Below, one piece after another: positions 22,942-31,490 of a stretch of 64,000 bases of DNA. This DNA is from Caldifarciminota bacterium (GTDB taxonomy: Bacteria > Hydrothermota > Tepidihabitantia > Tepidihabitantales > Tepidihabitantaceae), in contig JAOABP010000001.1 of NCBI GenBank assembly GCA_026418295.1, forward strand, positions 186,001-250,000, given 5' to 3'. Each line of letters begins with the position of its first letter. Within the stretch, counting starts at the first letter, position 1. A program made the translations under genes and the position numbers. The notes beneath the pieces were generated by a model. It was not told the origin of the DNA and searched no databases. It saw only the letters and a program-made list of their open reading frames with translations.

Positions 22942-24417
22942 CTAAGGCAGAATGAGCAGTTTCAGCATTTTGCCGGATTGGGACAGGAAATATACTCCAG
23001 CCCGGTCCGGCCGGCTTAATTTTTTACCGGTGAGATCATAAAAACGGGCACAGGAGCGCGGAGAAAATTGCCGGGTCCTGATTATCGTCGGCAGGTTCTG
23101 GAGTTGCCGATTCAGGTGCGGGGGAGCTTCGGAAATTCCCGGAATCTGGGTAACCGGGACCCGCAGGACCACCACCGGATTAACCGTCTGGGAGCCGTGT
23201 CCCTGCTCGTAGATGCCGGCGAGCTGGTCGATGACACAGATGATGAACAGGGAGTCAGTGATAATGGGAGCAAGGCACGGGCTGAGCCGGGAGCAGTTAT
23301 CCGGTCCGGTAAGCCTGAACGGCCGGCTCCAGTGCAGGCCGTTGTCCTGCGACTGGGCGATGAACAGGTCGGCGCGGGCGATCTGGGTCAGGGGTTCGTA
23401 GTTCAGGGAGTCATAGTTGAGCCAGAGGACAAACAGTGTGCCGTCCTCCTTCTGACCAATTGTTGGACGCAGGACAAATGGATCACCGGGTTCGGCACCG
23501 GCGAGCACCGAGCCGGGAGCGAAGCGGAAGACCAGCGACCATGCGGGACTGCGGTTTTCCTGCCAGTGCCAGATTTCTGCGGGATACTGGTGAGTGCCGT
23601 CCCAGATCTGAGTGACCACATTCAGCCGGTCATTGCGGTCAAAGATGGCATAGGCGCCCTGCCTGCCCGGTTTGGGACTGGTAATAGCGGTCGGAACAGG
23701 GAAGATATTCTGGGGTCCGGTCCAGTTAATGCCTCCGTCTTCCGAGATGTTGATCCAGAGTGCGGATGAGTCCTCATTGGTCCAGACCGCAGCCAGCCGG
23801 CTGGAGTTTTCCGAGCCGGCGATACTGTAGGTCGGATTTTCGGGCAGAAAGGGTCCGCAGACCGGAATCGGGTCGGTCCAGGTGATGCCGTAGTCGGTGG
23901 AACGGGAGTAAAGCAGAGTGTCGGCGGTATTGGGATCGGCACAGAGCAGATGGAGGTGGTTGTTGGCGGTGAAGGCGATCGGCGGGCGCTGACACTCAAT
24001 CAGACTTGAGTCTGGCGGGCGCATACTGAATATCCCTGAGCCCGGGATGCTTTCCACCGCAACTATGGGCCAGCGGGGTTCGCGGTTGATGTAACTGGAG
24101 ATAAAGGGGGAGCGGTAATAGGGCGAACTGCTCCTGGTGCAGACTGCGAGGTTTCCACCGGCGTTGCGCTGGGAGCCGAACACGCTTACCTCTCCGGACC
24201 AGGTCCGGGCAGGAAAACTGTAGAAGTTTGCCCACATCCCGGTTTTCACCCAGGCGGTGTAGATTCCGAACTCCGGCAGGTAATAGATGCGCTGCCATGC
24301 GGGACCGTAATTCTGCAGGTCAACACCGGTTGTGCCGATGGTATCAGCCGGGATGAGTGCAGGAAGCGGTGAGAACAGCGGTCCACAGATCAGCACCGTC
24401 AGCGGTATTAATTTCAT
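22942..24417 (-). CDS. Secreted BNR/sialidase-like propeller protein with sorting tail, paralog 1
   Basis: Exported protein of 491 residues, first of a tandem pair. The signal peptide is MKLIPLTVLICGPLFSPLPA. Asp-box-like phrases include STDYGITWTDPIPVC, SEDGGINWTGPQ and SQDNGLHWSRPFRL. The region from IARADLFIAQSQDNGLHW through VVVLRVPVTQI aligns by eye with the second paralog. The tail SCARFYDLTGKKLSRPDRAG, ending with YFLSQSG, is a shortened sorting domain. It has its own promoter and a GGAGG ribosome binding site. Ligand or substrate is unknown. Confidence 0.78.
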   Translation of the reverse strand: MKLIPLTVLICGPLFSPLPALIPADTIGTTGVDLQNYGPAWQRIYYLPEFGIYTAWVKTGMWANFYSFPARTWSGEVSVFGSQRNAGGNLAVCTRSSSPYYRSPFISSYINREPRWPIVAVESIPGSGIFSMRPPDSSLIECQRPPIAFTANNHLHLLCADPNTADTLLYSRSTDYGITWTDPIPVCGPFLPENPTYSIAGSENSSRLAAVWTNEDSSALWINISEDGGINWTGPQNIFPVPTAITSPKPGRQGAYAIFDRNDRLNVVTQIWDGTHQYPAEIWHWQENRSPAWSLVFRFAPGSVLAGAEPGDPFVLRPTIGQKEDGTLFVLWLNYDSLNYEPLTQIARADLFIAQSQDNGLHWSRPFRLTGPDNCSRLSPCLAPIITDSLFIICVIDQLAGIYEQGHGSQTVNPVVVLRVPVTQIPGISEAPPHLNRQLQNLPTIIRTRQFSPRSCARFYDLTGKKLSRPDRAGVYFLSQSGKMLKLLILP

Positions 24418-24434
24418 AAGTACCTCCAGTTTTA

Positions 24435-24462
24435 ACTATAACAGAGCGGCAATAGCTGTCAA
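24435..24462 (-). promoter_or_regulatory. Promoter of the tandem secreted paralogs
   Basis: On the minus strand TTGACA (24457-24462), a 16 bp spacer and TATAGT (24435-24440); a GGAGG site follows before the ATG at 24417. Confidence 0.7.
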
Positions 24463-24488
24463 ATAACAGGGTGGAGGAGTGTCAGAGG

Positions 24489-24517
24489 TTGACAATCGGT
24501 TGCGGGCGGGGTATAAA
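24489..24517 (+). promoter_or_regulatory. Promoter of the anion transporter gene
   Basis: TTGACA (24489-24494), a 17 bp spacer and TATAAA (24512-24517). It is divergent from the promoter at 24435-24462. The first ATG after it, at 24524, opens a 10-codon reading frame. Confidence 0.7.
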
Positions 24518-24523
24518 TCGGGA

Positions 24524-24556
24524 ATGTCTTTATTTCCGGAGTTTCAGCCTCGATGA
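24524..24556 (+). CDS. Possible 10-residue leader peptide
   Basis: A reading frame MSLFPEFQPR begins 6 nt after a -10 box, the same distance as in the leaderless genes of this window. Its TGA stop overlaps the ATG of the transporter gene as ATGA. It may couple translation of the transporter to that of the leader. No regulatory hairpin or run of a single amino acid is visible, so an attenuation role is not supported. Confidence 0.35.
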   Translation: MSLFPEFQPR

Positions 24557-25791
24557 TTCCGATTGTCGTATTAGGGCTGGTTCTGCTGCTGATTGCGGTC
24601 CGGCAACTGGGTCCGGTAAAATTTCAGATCTGGCAGGTGATGGCCGGCGGAGCGCTGGCAGTTCTGCTGAGCGGCAGTATCAGGCCGCTGGATGCCCTGC
24701 GGGCGGTGAACTGGGAGGTGATGCTTTTTCTGTTCAGCATGTTTCTGATCGGAGCGGCACTCGAGGAGAGCGGATATCTCGCCCGGCTTGCCTATCTGCT
24801 TTTCTGCCGGGCAAGGACGCGGGATCAGCTGCTGCTTGTGATCCTTTTCGGATTCGGGCTTCTGTCGGCACTGCTGATGAATGATACTCTGGCGATTGTC
24901 GGTACGCCGGTCGTGCTTTTAATGGCGGAAAGACACCGGATTAATGCCCGTGCCCTTTTGATTGCTCTTGCCTTTGCGGTGACGATCGGCAGTGCCGCAA
25001 GTCCGCTTGGCAATCCCCAGAATTTTCTCATTGCCACTGAGGCGGCAATTTCCAGCCCCTTTGTCGTATTTTTCCGGATGCTTTTGATACCGACGCTGCT
25101 CAATCTGCTGGTTGCCTTCGGAATGCTCAAGCTGTTTTACCGGGAGCATTTCAACAACACGGTGCTCAATCACTGTGCGGAGGAGATCAGCGACAGCCAC
25201 CTCGCCCGGCTTGCCCGGCTGGCGCTGATCCTGCTGGCAGGGCTGATTCTGATTAAAATCGTTGCCGGTCTGTTTTCTGCCGGTCCGGAACCGAAGCTGG
25301 TATACATAACAGTAATTGCTGCCCTGCCAATTCTGATCTTCAGTCCGCGCCGGCTCGAGCTGGTTCGGAAGGTGGACTGGCACACCCTGATCTTCTTTGC
25401 AGCGATGTTTATCCTGATGGCCAGTGTGTGGCAGACGGGGTTTTTTCAGTCCCTGATCGGCCAGCTGGAGCTGAATCTGCGTTCCCTGCCGGTAATTATG
25501 GTGGTGAGCGTGCTGCTGAGTCAGCTCATTTCCAATGTGCCGCTGGTGGCACTCTATCTGCCGATCCTGTTGGAGAACGGGGTGTCGGACCGGGCGCTGA
25601 TGGCGCTGGCAGCCGGAAGCACAATTGCCGGTAATATGCTGATTATGGGCGCGGCAAGCAATGTGATCATCATTCAGAATGCCGAGCGCCGGTCCGGGGA
25701 GACGATCACATTGATTGACTTTGCCCGGATCGGCATTCCGCTGACTCTGCTCAACGGGCTGGTTTATCTGGGATTTCTGTATCTGTTCTGA
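24553..25791 (+). CDS. ArsB/CitMHS/SLC13-superfamily anion transporter
   Basis: Inner-membrane transporter of 412 residues with about ten to eleven hydrophobic helices. The motif AASPLGNPQNFLIATEAAI near residue 155, and its counterpart AGNMLIMGAASNVIIIQNAE near residue 365, are the paired re-entrant signature of the ion transporter superfamily that contains ArsB, NhaD and the DASS/SLC13 carriers. The substrate (sodium-coupled dicarboxylate, arsenite or similar) cannot be decided from sequence; no ars genes are nearby. Its start overlaps the short leader frame by ATGA. Confidence 0.85.
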   Translation: MIPIVVLGLVLLLIAVRQLGPVKFQIWQVMAGGALAVLLSGSIRPLDALRAVNWEVMLFLFSMFLIGAALEESGYLARLAYLLFCRARTRDQLLLVILFGFGLLSALLMNDTLAIVGTPVVLLMAERHRINARALLIALAFAVTIGSAASPLGNPQNFLIATEAAISSPFVVFFRMLLIPTLLNLLVAFGMLKLFYREHFNNTVLNHCAEEISDSHLARLARLALILLAGLILIKIVAGLFSAGPEPKLVYITVIAALPILIFSPRRLELVRKVDWHTLIFFAAMFILMASVWQTGFFQSLIGQLELNLRSLPVIMVVSVLLSQLISNVPLVALYLPILLENGVSDRALMALAAGSTIAGNMLIMGAASNVIIIQNAERRSGETITLIDFARIGIPLTLLNGLVYLGFLYLF

Positions 25792-25802
25792 GCGGGCGGC
25801 AC

Positions 25803-25830
25803 TTGACACAGTCCGGTTCTGCAATATAAT
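25803..25830 (+). promoter_or_regulatory. Promoter of gene 25836-26684 (leaderless)
   Basis: Perfect TTGACA (25803-25808), a 16 bp spacer and perfect TATAAT (25825-25830). The GTG start lies 5 nt downstream, so transcription should begin at or within a base or two of the start codon. Confidence 0.8.
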
Positions 25831-25835
25831 CCATT

Positions 25836-26684
25836 GTGCTGGATACCGAAACGCTGCAAAGGCGGTTAGGAATACAGATCCTCTTTGATTTTACTGATAT
25901 CCTTGAAGCAATTGATTTTGCTGCCGGTAACGGCTTCGGGGTGCTGGAGCTCAACCTCGGTAACATCCGGTTCGGCAATCAGCTCCGGCAGGCAAGGATG
26001 CGTGCGCAGGTGCGCCGGTACGCCCGGGCAGCTGGGGTGAAGCTGGCGATTCATGCGCTGGAGGGTCCGTCGTTCTTTATTCCCAGCGAACGGGTGCGGC
26101 GCTGTGCGGTTGCAGAGCTGAAGCGGACCCTGGACTGGGCAGCCGATATCGGCGCCCGGAATGTCATAATGCATCTGGGGTTTGACATGCATTACGGTTA
26201 TGGGGGAGGCAACCGGTTTACTCACGAGGAGTTCCCGGAATATTATGAACAGGCACTGCTTGCGGCGCTCGGGGAACTGAAGTCCTATGCCCGTAACCGG
26301 GCGCGGCTGTGCGTGGAGAATGTCGGCGGGTTCCGGTTTGCACCTGCAAAGAAGATTTTACCCCGACTCCTGGGCGGAAGCCTGGGGTTGTGTTTTGATA
26401 TCGGTCATATCGCAATTCTGCCGAAAGAGCAGCAGGAGGTGGAGCTTGCCTTTTTCCATCGGTTCCGTTCCAGGGTCTTGCACGCCCATCTCCACCACAA
26501 CAACGGCATCAGGGACCAGCATCTGCCGCTGGGCGGGGGAACTGCCGATGTCAAGCCCTATCTGGAACTGCTGGTAAGCAGCCCGGCATGGCTGGTGTTT
26601 GAGACCCGGCCCCGGGAGGCAGCGCTTGCCAGCCGGGATTACTTCATTACCCGGCTGCTGCCGGAGCTGGGGGAAAAGGGGTGA
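25836..26684 (+). CDS. Sugar phosphate isomerase/epimerase-like TIM-barrel protein
   Basis: Xylose isomerase-like TIM barrel (AP endonuclease 2 family) of 282 residues. Metal-binding elements are spread as expected: MHLGFDMHYG, CVENVGGFRF with a likely ligand glutamate, LCFDIGHIAI and VLHAHLHHNNG. Such enzymes isomerise or epimerise sugars and sugar phosphates or dehydrate inositols; the specific reaction cannot be assigned. The GTG start was chosen because a perfect promoter ends 5 nt before it. The next gene overlaps by one base (TGATG), forming an operon with an epimerase and a small protein. Confidence 0.85.
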   Translation: MLDTETLQRRLGIQILFDFTDILEAIDFAAGNGFGVLELNLGNIRFGNQLRQARMRAQVRRYARAAGVKLAIHALEGPSFFIPSERVRRCAVAELKRTLDWAADIGARNVIMHLGFDMHYGYGGGNRFTHEEFPEYYEQALLAALGELKSYARNRARLCVENVGGFRFAPAKKILPRLLGGSLGLCFDIGHIAILPKEQQEVELAFFHRFRSRVLHAHLHHNNGIRDQHLPLGGGTADVKPYLELLVSSPAWLVFETRPREAALASRDYFITRLLPELGEKG

Positions 26685-27643
26685 TGGCCAGGGTGCTGGT
26701 GACCGGTGCCAACGGGTTCATCGGTTCCCATTTATGTGAATATCTGTTGCATCAGGGTTATCAGGTGCGGGCGCTGGTCCGCCGGACAAGCAACCGGCAG
26801 TGGCTGGAAGGTCTGCCGGTGGAGCTTTTTTTCGGAGATCTGACTTCACCGGATACGCTCAAGGATGCGGTGGCGGGCGTGCAGGCGGTTCTGCATACAG
26901 CGGCGGTGGTCCGGGCAAGGCGTCAGGAGGATTTCGTGCAGGTAAATTATGTAGGGACAAGGGTGCTCGCCCGGCTGGCAGCAGAGGCGGGTGTTGAGCG
27001 TTTTGTGCTCTTTTCATCAGTAGCGGCTGCCGGTCCGGGGTCACCGGATCGTCCGCTCGATGAAAGCCGTACCCCGATGCCGGTGAGTAACTATGGCCGG
27101 GCAAAGCTGGCAGCGGAAAATGCGGTTCTGGAGTTGAGGGGGCAAATGAAGGTCGTTATTCTCCGTTTTCCGGCGGTTTACGGACCAAGAGACCGGGACG
27201 GGCTCATGCTCTGGCGGACATTTGCCCGGGGCTGGGCACCGGTTCTGGGCGGAACCTTTTCGCTCATCTATGTTGCGGATGCGGTCCGGGCGGCGGTGCT
27301 GGCAATGGAGCGGGATGTTCCGTCCGGCGCAATTTATTTTGTTTCGGACGGTAACTGCTATAATTATGATATAATTGCCCGGGAATGGGAACGGATTACC
27401 GGGAAAAGATTACGGCGGCTCAGGGTGCCGCTGGTGCTGGGAATGCTGGCGGCCCGGATTTACTCCTGGTTGAAGCGGGAAGGAACGATCTTCAATCCGG
27501 ACAAGCTCCGGGAGCTTTGTCAGCAATGCTGGGTCTGTGAAAACAGACGGGCAGAAGCCGAGCTCGGTTTCAAGCCCGAATACGATTTGTGTAGGGGTGG
27601 CGAAATAACGCTGAGGTGGTATAAGGAGAGGGGATGGATATAG
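26684..27643 (+). CDS. NAD-dependent epimerase/dehydratase (extended SDR)
   Basis: Extended short-chain dehydrogenase of 319 residues. The Rossmann motif VTGANGFIGSHLCEYLL begins near residue 5, the catalytic YxxxK is in VSNYGRAKLAAENAV, and the serine lies in LFSSVAAAGPGSP. It resembles the dihydroflavonol-reductase/hopanoid-associated epimerase group more than the UDP-glucose 4-epimerases. Substrate unknown. The ATG overlaps the stop of the preceding isomerase-like gene by one base. Confidence 0.87.
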   Translation: MARVLVTGANGFIGSHLCEYLLHQGYQVRALVRRTSNRQWLEGLPVELFFGDLTSPDTLKDAVAGVQAVLHTAAVVRARRQEDFVQVNYVGTRVLARLAAEAGVERFVLFSSVAAAGPGSPDRPLDESRTPMPVSNYGRAKLAAENAVLELRGQMKVVILRFPAVYGPRDRDGLMLWRTFARGWAPVLGGTFSLIYVADAVRAAVLAMERDVPSGAIYFVSDGNCYNYDIIAREWERITGKRLRRLRVPLVLGMLAARIYSWLKREGTIFNPDKLRELCQQCWVCENRRAEAELGFKPEYDLCRGGEITLRWYKERGWI

Positions 27644-27969
27644 AGGAAGAGAATAAAAGCCGGGGTGCAAACCGGGGCAGGCGCATCCCGAATCCGGAAG
27701 GTGTTGCCCGCGAGCTGGAGGCGCGCTGTCAGGAGCTGGGGATCAGGGTGATCTATGATGACCTGCGCGGCGAAGGTGGAATCTGCCGGGTTCGTGACCG
27801 GCTGATGGTAATCATCAACCGCCGGGTTTCAGTTCAGACCAGGATCCGGATACTGGAAACAGCGCTGCAGCGGGCGGAGCGGTCAGTGTTTGTCTCTCCC
27901 GCGGAGAAAAGTCAGCCCGGTCAGACGGCGGTGGCGGATCCTGCCGGGGTCCGCAAGAAGGGCAATTAA
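27634..27969 (+). CDS. Small conserved hypothetical protein
   Basis: Protein of 111 residues that overlaps the epimerase by 10 bp. The first 25 residues are charged and probably disordered; residues 28-90 form a compact alpha/beta unit (LGIRVIYDDLRGEGGICRVR then LMVIINRRVSVQTRIRILE). Similar short proteins of unknown function occur in several phyla. The tail after residue 90 is polar. No signal, membrane segment or metal motif. Confidence 0.7.
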   Translation: MDIEEENKSRGANRGRRIPNPEGVARELEARCQELGIRVIYDDLRGEGGICRVRDRLMVIINRRVSVQTRIRILETALQRAERSVFVSPAEKSQPGQTAVADPAGVRKKGN

Positions 27970-27984
27970 TCCAGAACTCCCCGG

Positions 27985-28707
27985 TCAGTTGCCGGTTGCC
28001 AGCTGACGCAGGAGCCGTTCGGCTTCGGGCTTATCTTCAAGATAGAAATCGGCAGGATAGGTGGGTTTTGATGTCCTTAGCAGCAGGCGCAGCTGCTCGC
28101 GGGCAGCATCCCTTCTGCCCTGTTTGAGATAGACACGGGCGAGATCAAGCCGGATCACTGTGTAATTGGGATCGAGCTGCAGTCCCTTTATCAGATATCT
28201 TTCCGCCTGCTTCAGGTCCCCGCCGGCAAAGGGTGGCAGTTCGTAATAAAGGACACCAAGGGCATCATAAACGGTGGGATATTTTGGATCCAGTTCCAGT
28301 ACCCGGTGGAATGCCTTTTTCAACGCTGGCACCATAAATAATGAGTTCAGTACCCCTCTGGTCTCGCCGATCCTGCCCTGGGCAACCGCCCACCACATAT
28401 GGCCATCAGGATTATCAGGATTGACCTGCTGCAGGGTTTCGGCAATCGCCCGGGCGCGCTCAAAAAGTCTGACTTTACGCTCCCGATCCTGTTCCATTTC
28501 ACCCAGCTGAGTGTGGATCCGGGACCAGAGGTAAAGGGTCTGTTCATGGCGCGGGTCAAGCTGCCGGGCGTGAGCGAGCAGGTGATAGGCGGAGTCAAGA
28601 TAATGCGGATTGAGATGCCGGTTAAACAGAAGATAGGCAGCACGGTTACAGATTGTGTCAATCGTGCTGACCGTGGTTAGAAGGGAAAGAATGAGCAGAC
28701 AGTGCAT
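27985..28707 (-). CDS. Periplasmic TPR-repeat protein
   Basis: Protein of 240 residues with an N-terminal signal peptide (MHCLLILSLLTTVSTIDT), so probably periplasmic. The rest is tetratricopeptide-like helical repeats: AYHLLAHARQLDPRHEQTLY, TLQQVNPDNPDGHMWWAVAQ, VLELDPKYPTVYDALGVLYY and GLQLDPNYTVIRLDLARVYL. It probably binds another protein. Its start codon is one base after the stop of the acyl-CoA ligase gene, so the two are cotranscribed; similar TPR proteins are often encoded beside lipid-metabolism genes, but no direct role can be named. Confidence 0.85.
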   Translation of the reverse strand: MHCLLILSLLTTVSTIDTICNRAAYLLFNRHLNPHYLDSAYHLLAHARQLDPRHEQTLYLWSRIHTQLGEMEQDRERKVRLFERARAIAETLQQVNPDNPDGHMWWAVAQGRIGETRGVLNSLFMVPALKKAFHRVLELDPKYPTVYDALGVLYYELPPFAGGDLKQAERYLIKGLQLDPNYTVIRLDLARVYLKQGRRDAAREQLRLLLRTSKPTYPADFYLEDKPEAERLLRQLATGN

Positions 28708-30498
28708 TTATTCCTCCTGATACATGGAGTCGATCAGTGCGGTATATACCCGGCTGATTTCCGGACGCCGGGTTTTGAGCGTGGGAGTCAGAAGGCCGTT
28801 TTCCACCGTAAACGGCTCAGCAATGAGCCGGAACTTGCGGATCTGCTCATAAGGGGCAAAGGGGCGGAGACAGCGGTCAATTTCAGAACGGAACAGACTG
28901 ATGATCTGCGGGTGCGTGAGCAGGTCCTCATAGCGCTGAAAGGGTATGCGGTTTTCCCGGGCATAATCTTCCAGAGTGAGCCGGGCGGGAACCAGCAGTG
29001 CAACCAGATAAGGCCGGCGGTCGCCGATGACCACCGCCTGTTCAATGAATTTTGATGCCAGCAGTGCCTGCTCGATCGGCACCGGTGCAATGTTCTTGCC
29101 GTAGGAGTTGACGATCAGCTCCTTGATTCTGCCGGTAATGATCAGGTTCCCCTCAGCGTCAAACCTTCCCTGGTCGCCGGTGTGGAACCAGCCTTCAGCA
29201 TCAATTACCCGGGCGGTTTCCTCCGGCTTTTTGTAGTAGCCGAGCATGACATTGGGTCCGCGCACCAGAATTTCGTCATTTTCTCCGATCTTGACCTCAA
29301 CTCCGGGGAACGGTTTGCCTACCGTGCCGACCTTTTCGGCGCCGGGAACTGCCGCGCAGACGACGGGCGAGGTTTCGGTCAAACCGTAACCTTCAACAAG
29401 GTTGAACCCGAGATTCCGGATCGTGCGCGCCAGTTTCCGTTCGAGCGGTGCGCCGCCGGAGACAATGAGCCGGATTCTGCCGCCGCCCAGTTTCCGCAGT
29501 TTGCGCACCACCAGGAGGTCAAGGAGCATCTTTTTCAGCACCAGTCCGAGCGGAACCCGGCGCTTCCGGGATTTGAGCTGATGGTACCGGTTCAGGCTTT
29601 TAACAGTCGCCACCATCAGAATACGCTGGAGAGCCGGACCGGTAAGGACCTTTTCCTGAACCGCATTGTATACCTTTTCGAGCACGCGGGGGACGACAAT
29701 CAGCAGTGTCGGGCGGACTGCAGCCACATCCGCGCGGATCGTCTGGAGCGATTCCGCATAGGCGATGGCGGCGCCGGCAAAAAGCATGGTGTAATACCCG
29801 CAGGTCCGTTCAAACATATGACAGAGCGGGAGAAAGGAGACGAGCGTATCCTTCTCCGTGACATTGAAGCGCTCAATCGCCGCCTGAACATTGGACATGA
29901 TGTTGCGGTGGGTGAGCATGGCGCCCTTGGGCTCACCGGTTGTCCCTGATGTATAGCAGATGGTCAGCAGGTCATCAGGTTTTGCAGGGTAAGGTTCAAG
30001 CAGTTCCGGTCTGTTTTTCAGGGTTTCTGCCCCCTGCTGCTGGAGGCGGGTAAAGCTGATGAGTCCTGCATCGGCACCGGCTGCCGGCTCGAAAAATGTG
30101 ATGACCAGTTTCAAGCCCGGGATCGAGTTCAGCCGGGGGAGGAGCGGGTTGAGCAGTTCCGGTGACTCGACAAACAGGTGGGATACCTCGGCATCTCTGA
30201 GTATGTATTCTACCGCATCCAGGGCGAGGGTGTGATAGACGGGAACTACGACCACACCCAGCTTGATGGCAGCGAGATCGGCAATTACCCACTCCGGACG
30301 GTTGTAGGAATAGATTCCAACCCGCATTCCCGGTCTGACACCGCAGGCAGCCAGTCCGGCAGCGGTTTCGTCAACCAGCCGGTTCAGCTGGTCAAAGGTG
30401 ATCGGCTGAAACCGGCCTCTGACCTTGTGCAGCAGGGCAGGCTTGGGTCCGCAGCGCCGGACGGCGGCGCTGAATGCTTCATAGACCGTATCCTTCAT
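28708..30498 (-). CDS. Long-chain acyl-CoA synthetase (AMP-binding)
   Basis: ATP-dependent ligase that activates fatty acids to acyl-CoA via an acyl-adenylate, 596 residues. The P-loop-like motif TICYTSGTTGEPKGAMLTH, VEGYGLTETSPVV, the hinge region WFHTGDQGRFDAEGNLIITG and the conserved lysine region IVNSYGKNIAP are all present in order. This is the FadD/FAA type. A promoter lies with its -10 box 6 nt before the ATG, so the mRNA is predicted leaderless. Confidence 0.93.
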   Translation of the reverse strand: MKDTVYEAFSAAVRRCGPKPALLHKVRGRFQPITFDQLNRLVDETAAGLAACGVRPGMRVGIYSYNRPEWVIADLAAIKLGVVVVPVYHTLALDAVEYILRDAEVSHLFVESPELLNPLLPRLNSIPGLKLVITFFEPAAGADAGLISFTRLQQQGAETLKNRPELLEPYPAKPDDLLTICYTSGTTGEPKGAMLTHRNIMSNVQAAIERFNVTEKDTLVSFLPLCHMFERTCGYYTMLFAGAAIAYAESLQTIRADVAAVRPTLLIVVPRVLEKVYNAVQEKVLTGPALQRILMVATVKSLNRYHQLKSRKRRVPLGLVLKKMLLDLLVVRKLRKLGGGRIRLIVSGGAPLERKLARTIRNLGFNLVEGYGLTETSPVVCAAVPGAEKVGTVGKPFPGVEVKIGENDEILVRGPNVMLGYYKKPEETARVIDAEGWFHTGDQGRFDAEGNLIITGRIKELIVNSYGKNIAPVPIEQALLASKFIEQAVVIGDRRPYLVALLVPARLTLEDYARENRIPFQRYEDLLTHPQIISLFRSEIDRCLRPFAPYEQIRKFRLIAEPFTVENGLLTPTLKTRRPEISRVYTALIDSMYQEE

Positions 30499-30504
30499 AA
30501 ATGA

Positions 30505-30532
30505 AATATGAACAGTTCCCGGACAAAGTCAA
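30505..30532 (-). promoter_or_regulatory. Promoter of acyl-CoA synthetase gene (leaderless)
   Basis: On the minus strand TTGACT (30527-30532), a 16 bp spacer and CATATT (30505-30510), 6 nt before the ATG. It stands back to back with the promoter at 30546-30574. Confidence 0.65.
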
Positions 30533-30545
30533 GATGCGGGCGTGA

Positions 30546-30574
30546 TTGACACTGGTGCCAAAACTACCTATATT
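30546..30574 (+). promoter_or_regulatory. Promoter of YbbR-like gene (leaderless)
   Basis: TTGACA (30546-30551), a 17 bp spacer and TATATT (30569-30574). The GTG at 30581 begins 6 nt after the -10 box. Confidence 0.7.
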
Positions 30575-30580
30575 GATGTT

Positions 30581-31489
30581 GTGCATCTGCTCCGGATCAT
30601 CACCAGCAATCTCGGATTGAAGATACTGGCACTCTTTTTTGCAGTGTTTCTCTGGCTCGTGGCGGTGCTGGACCGGAATTATGAGGTCCGGGTGAAGGTG
30701 CCGATTGTCCTTGGTGACCAGCGGCCGGAGGCGCGGGTAATTACCGATGTTGATGCCCGGACTGCGGTGGTTACGATCAGCGGGAAGGGCAAGGAGCTGC
30801 TGCGGCTTCGTCCCCAGCGGCTGGAGTTCCGGCCGGTAGTGCCGGAAGGCAGATTCGGTTCCCGGCAGATCAAGCTGAATGTCAGTGATCTCAATCTTCC
30901 CGGCAATCTGACTGTCCGGGCGGTGGAGCCGGAGATGATCGAGGTACGGCTTGGTCCAGCAGCTTCCAGGGAGGTGAAGGTGACCGTGCCGACCAAGGGC
31001 CAGCCCGGAGGCGGGATGATGGTTTCCGAACTCCGGGTCAATACTCCGGTCCGGGTGACGGGGACGGCAGGAGATATTGAGCAGATTACCGAGATTTATA
31101 CTGAGACGCTGGATCTGAGTTCGGTGCGCAGTAACGAGGTTCGGAGGCTTGCGGTCCGGATGCCACAAGCAGGGGTTATGTGTACACCCGAAACGGTTGA
31201 GGTTGAGATTCAGCTGGAGAAAGAGGGGGCAAGGATTTTGCTCGGACTGCCGGTCCGGGTGGTGGCACCGCCCACCTGTGAAGTCCGGGTTGAGCCGGCT
31301 GAGGCACAGGTGGCGATTGCCGGTCCGGCAGACCGGATCGATTCCATTGAGCCATCAGATATTACGGTCCAGATCAAAATTTCCAGTTTGAGTCCGGGAC
31401 AGTACCGGCTGGGGGCGGATGTGGTGCTGCCCGAAAAGTTCCGGCTGGTGAAGATTGAACCGCTGCTTTTTGATGTGACCGTCCGCTGA
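30581..31489 (+). CDS. YbbR/CdaR-like domain protein
   Basis: Membrane-anchored protein of 302 residues. After a short cytoplasmic start comes one transmembrane helix (LGLKILALFFAVFLWLVAVL), then three to four YbbR-type beta domains outside the membrane, each about 80 residues (for example VKVPIVLGDQRPEARVI). In Firmicutes such proteins (CdaR) regulate the diadenylate cyclase CdaA, but no cyclase gene is visible here, so the partner is unknown. GTG 30581 was chosen because a promoter ends 6 nt before it; a longer frame from 30542 would contain that promoter. It is coupled to tsaD one base downstream. Confidence 0.82.
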   Translation: MHLLRIITSNLGLKILALFFAVFLWLVAVLDRNYEVRVKVPIVLGDQRPEARVITDVDARTAVVTISGKGKELLRLRPQRLEFRPVVPEGRFGSRQIKLNVSDLNLPGNLTVRAVEPEMIEVRLGPAASREVKVTVPTKGQPGGGMMVSELRVNTPVRVTGTAGDIEQITEIYTETLDLSSVRSNEVRRLAVRMPQAGVMCTPETVEVEIQLEKEGARILLGLPVRVVAPPTCEVRVEPAEAQVAIAGPADRIDSIEPSDITVQIKISSLSPGQYRLGADVVLPEKFRLVKIEPLLFDVTVR

Positions 31490-31490
31490 A

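Noticed and set aside
30542-30580. Longer start for the YbbR gene
   Set aside because: The extra codons coincide with a TTGACA/TATATT promoter placed 6 nt before GTG 30581.
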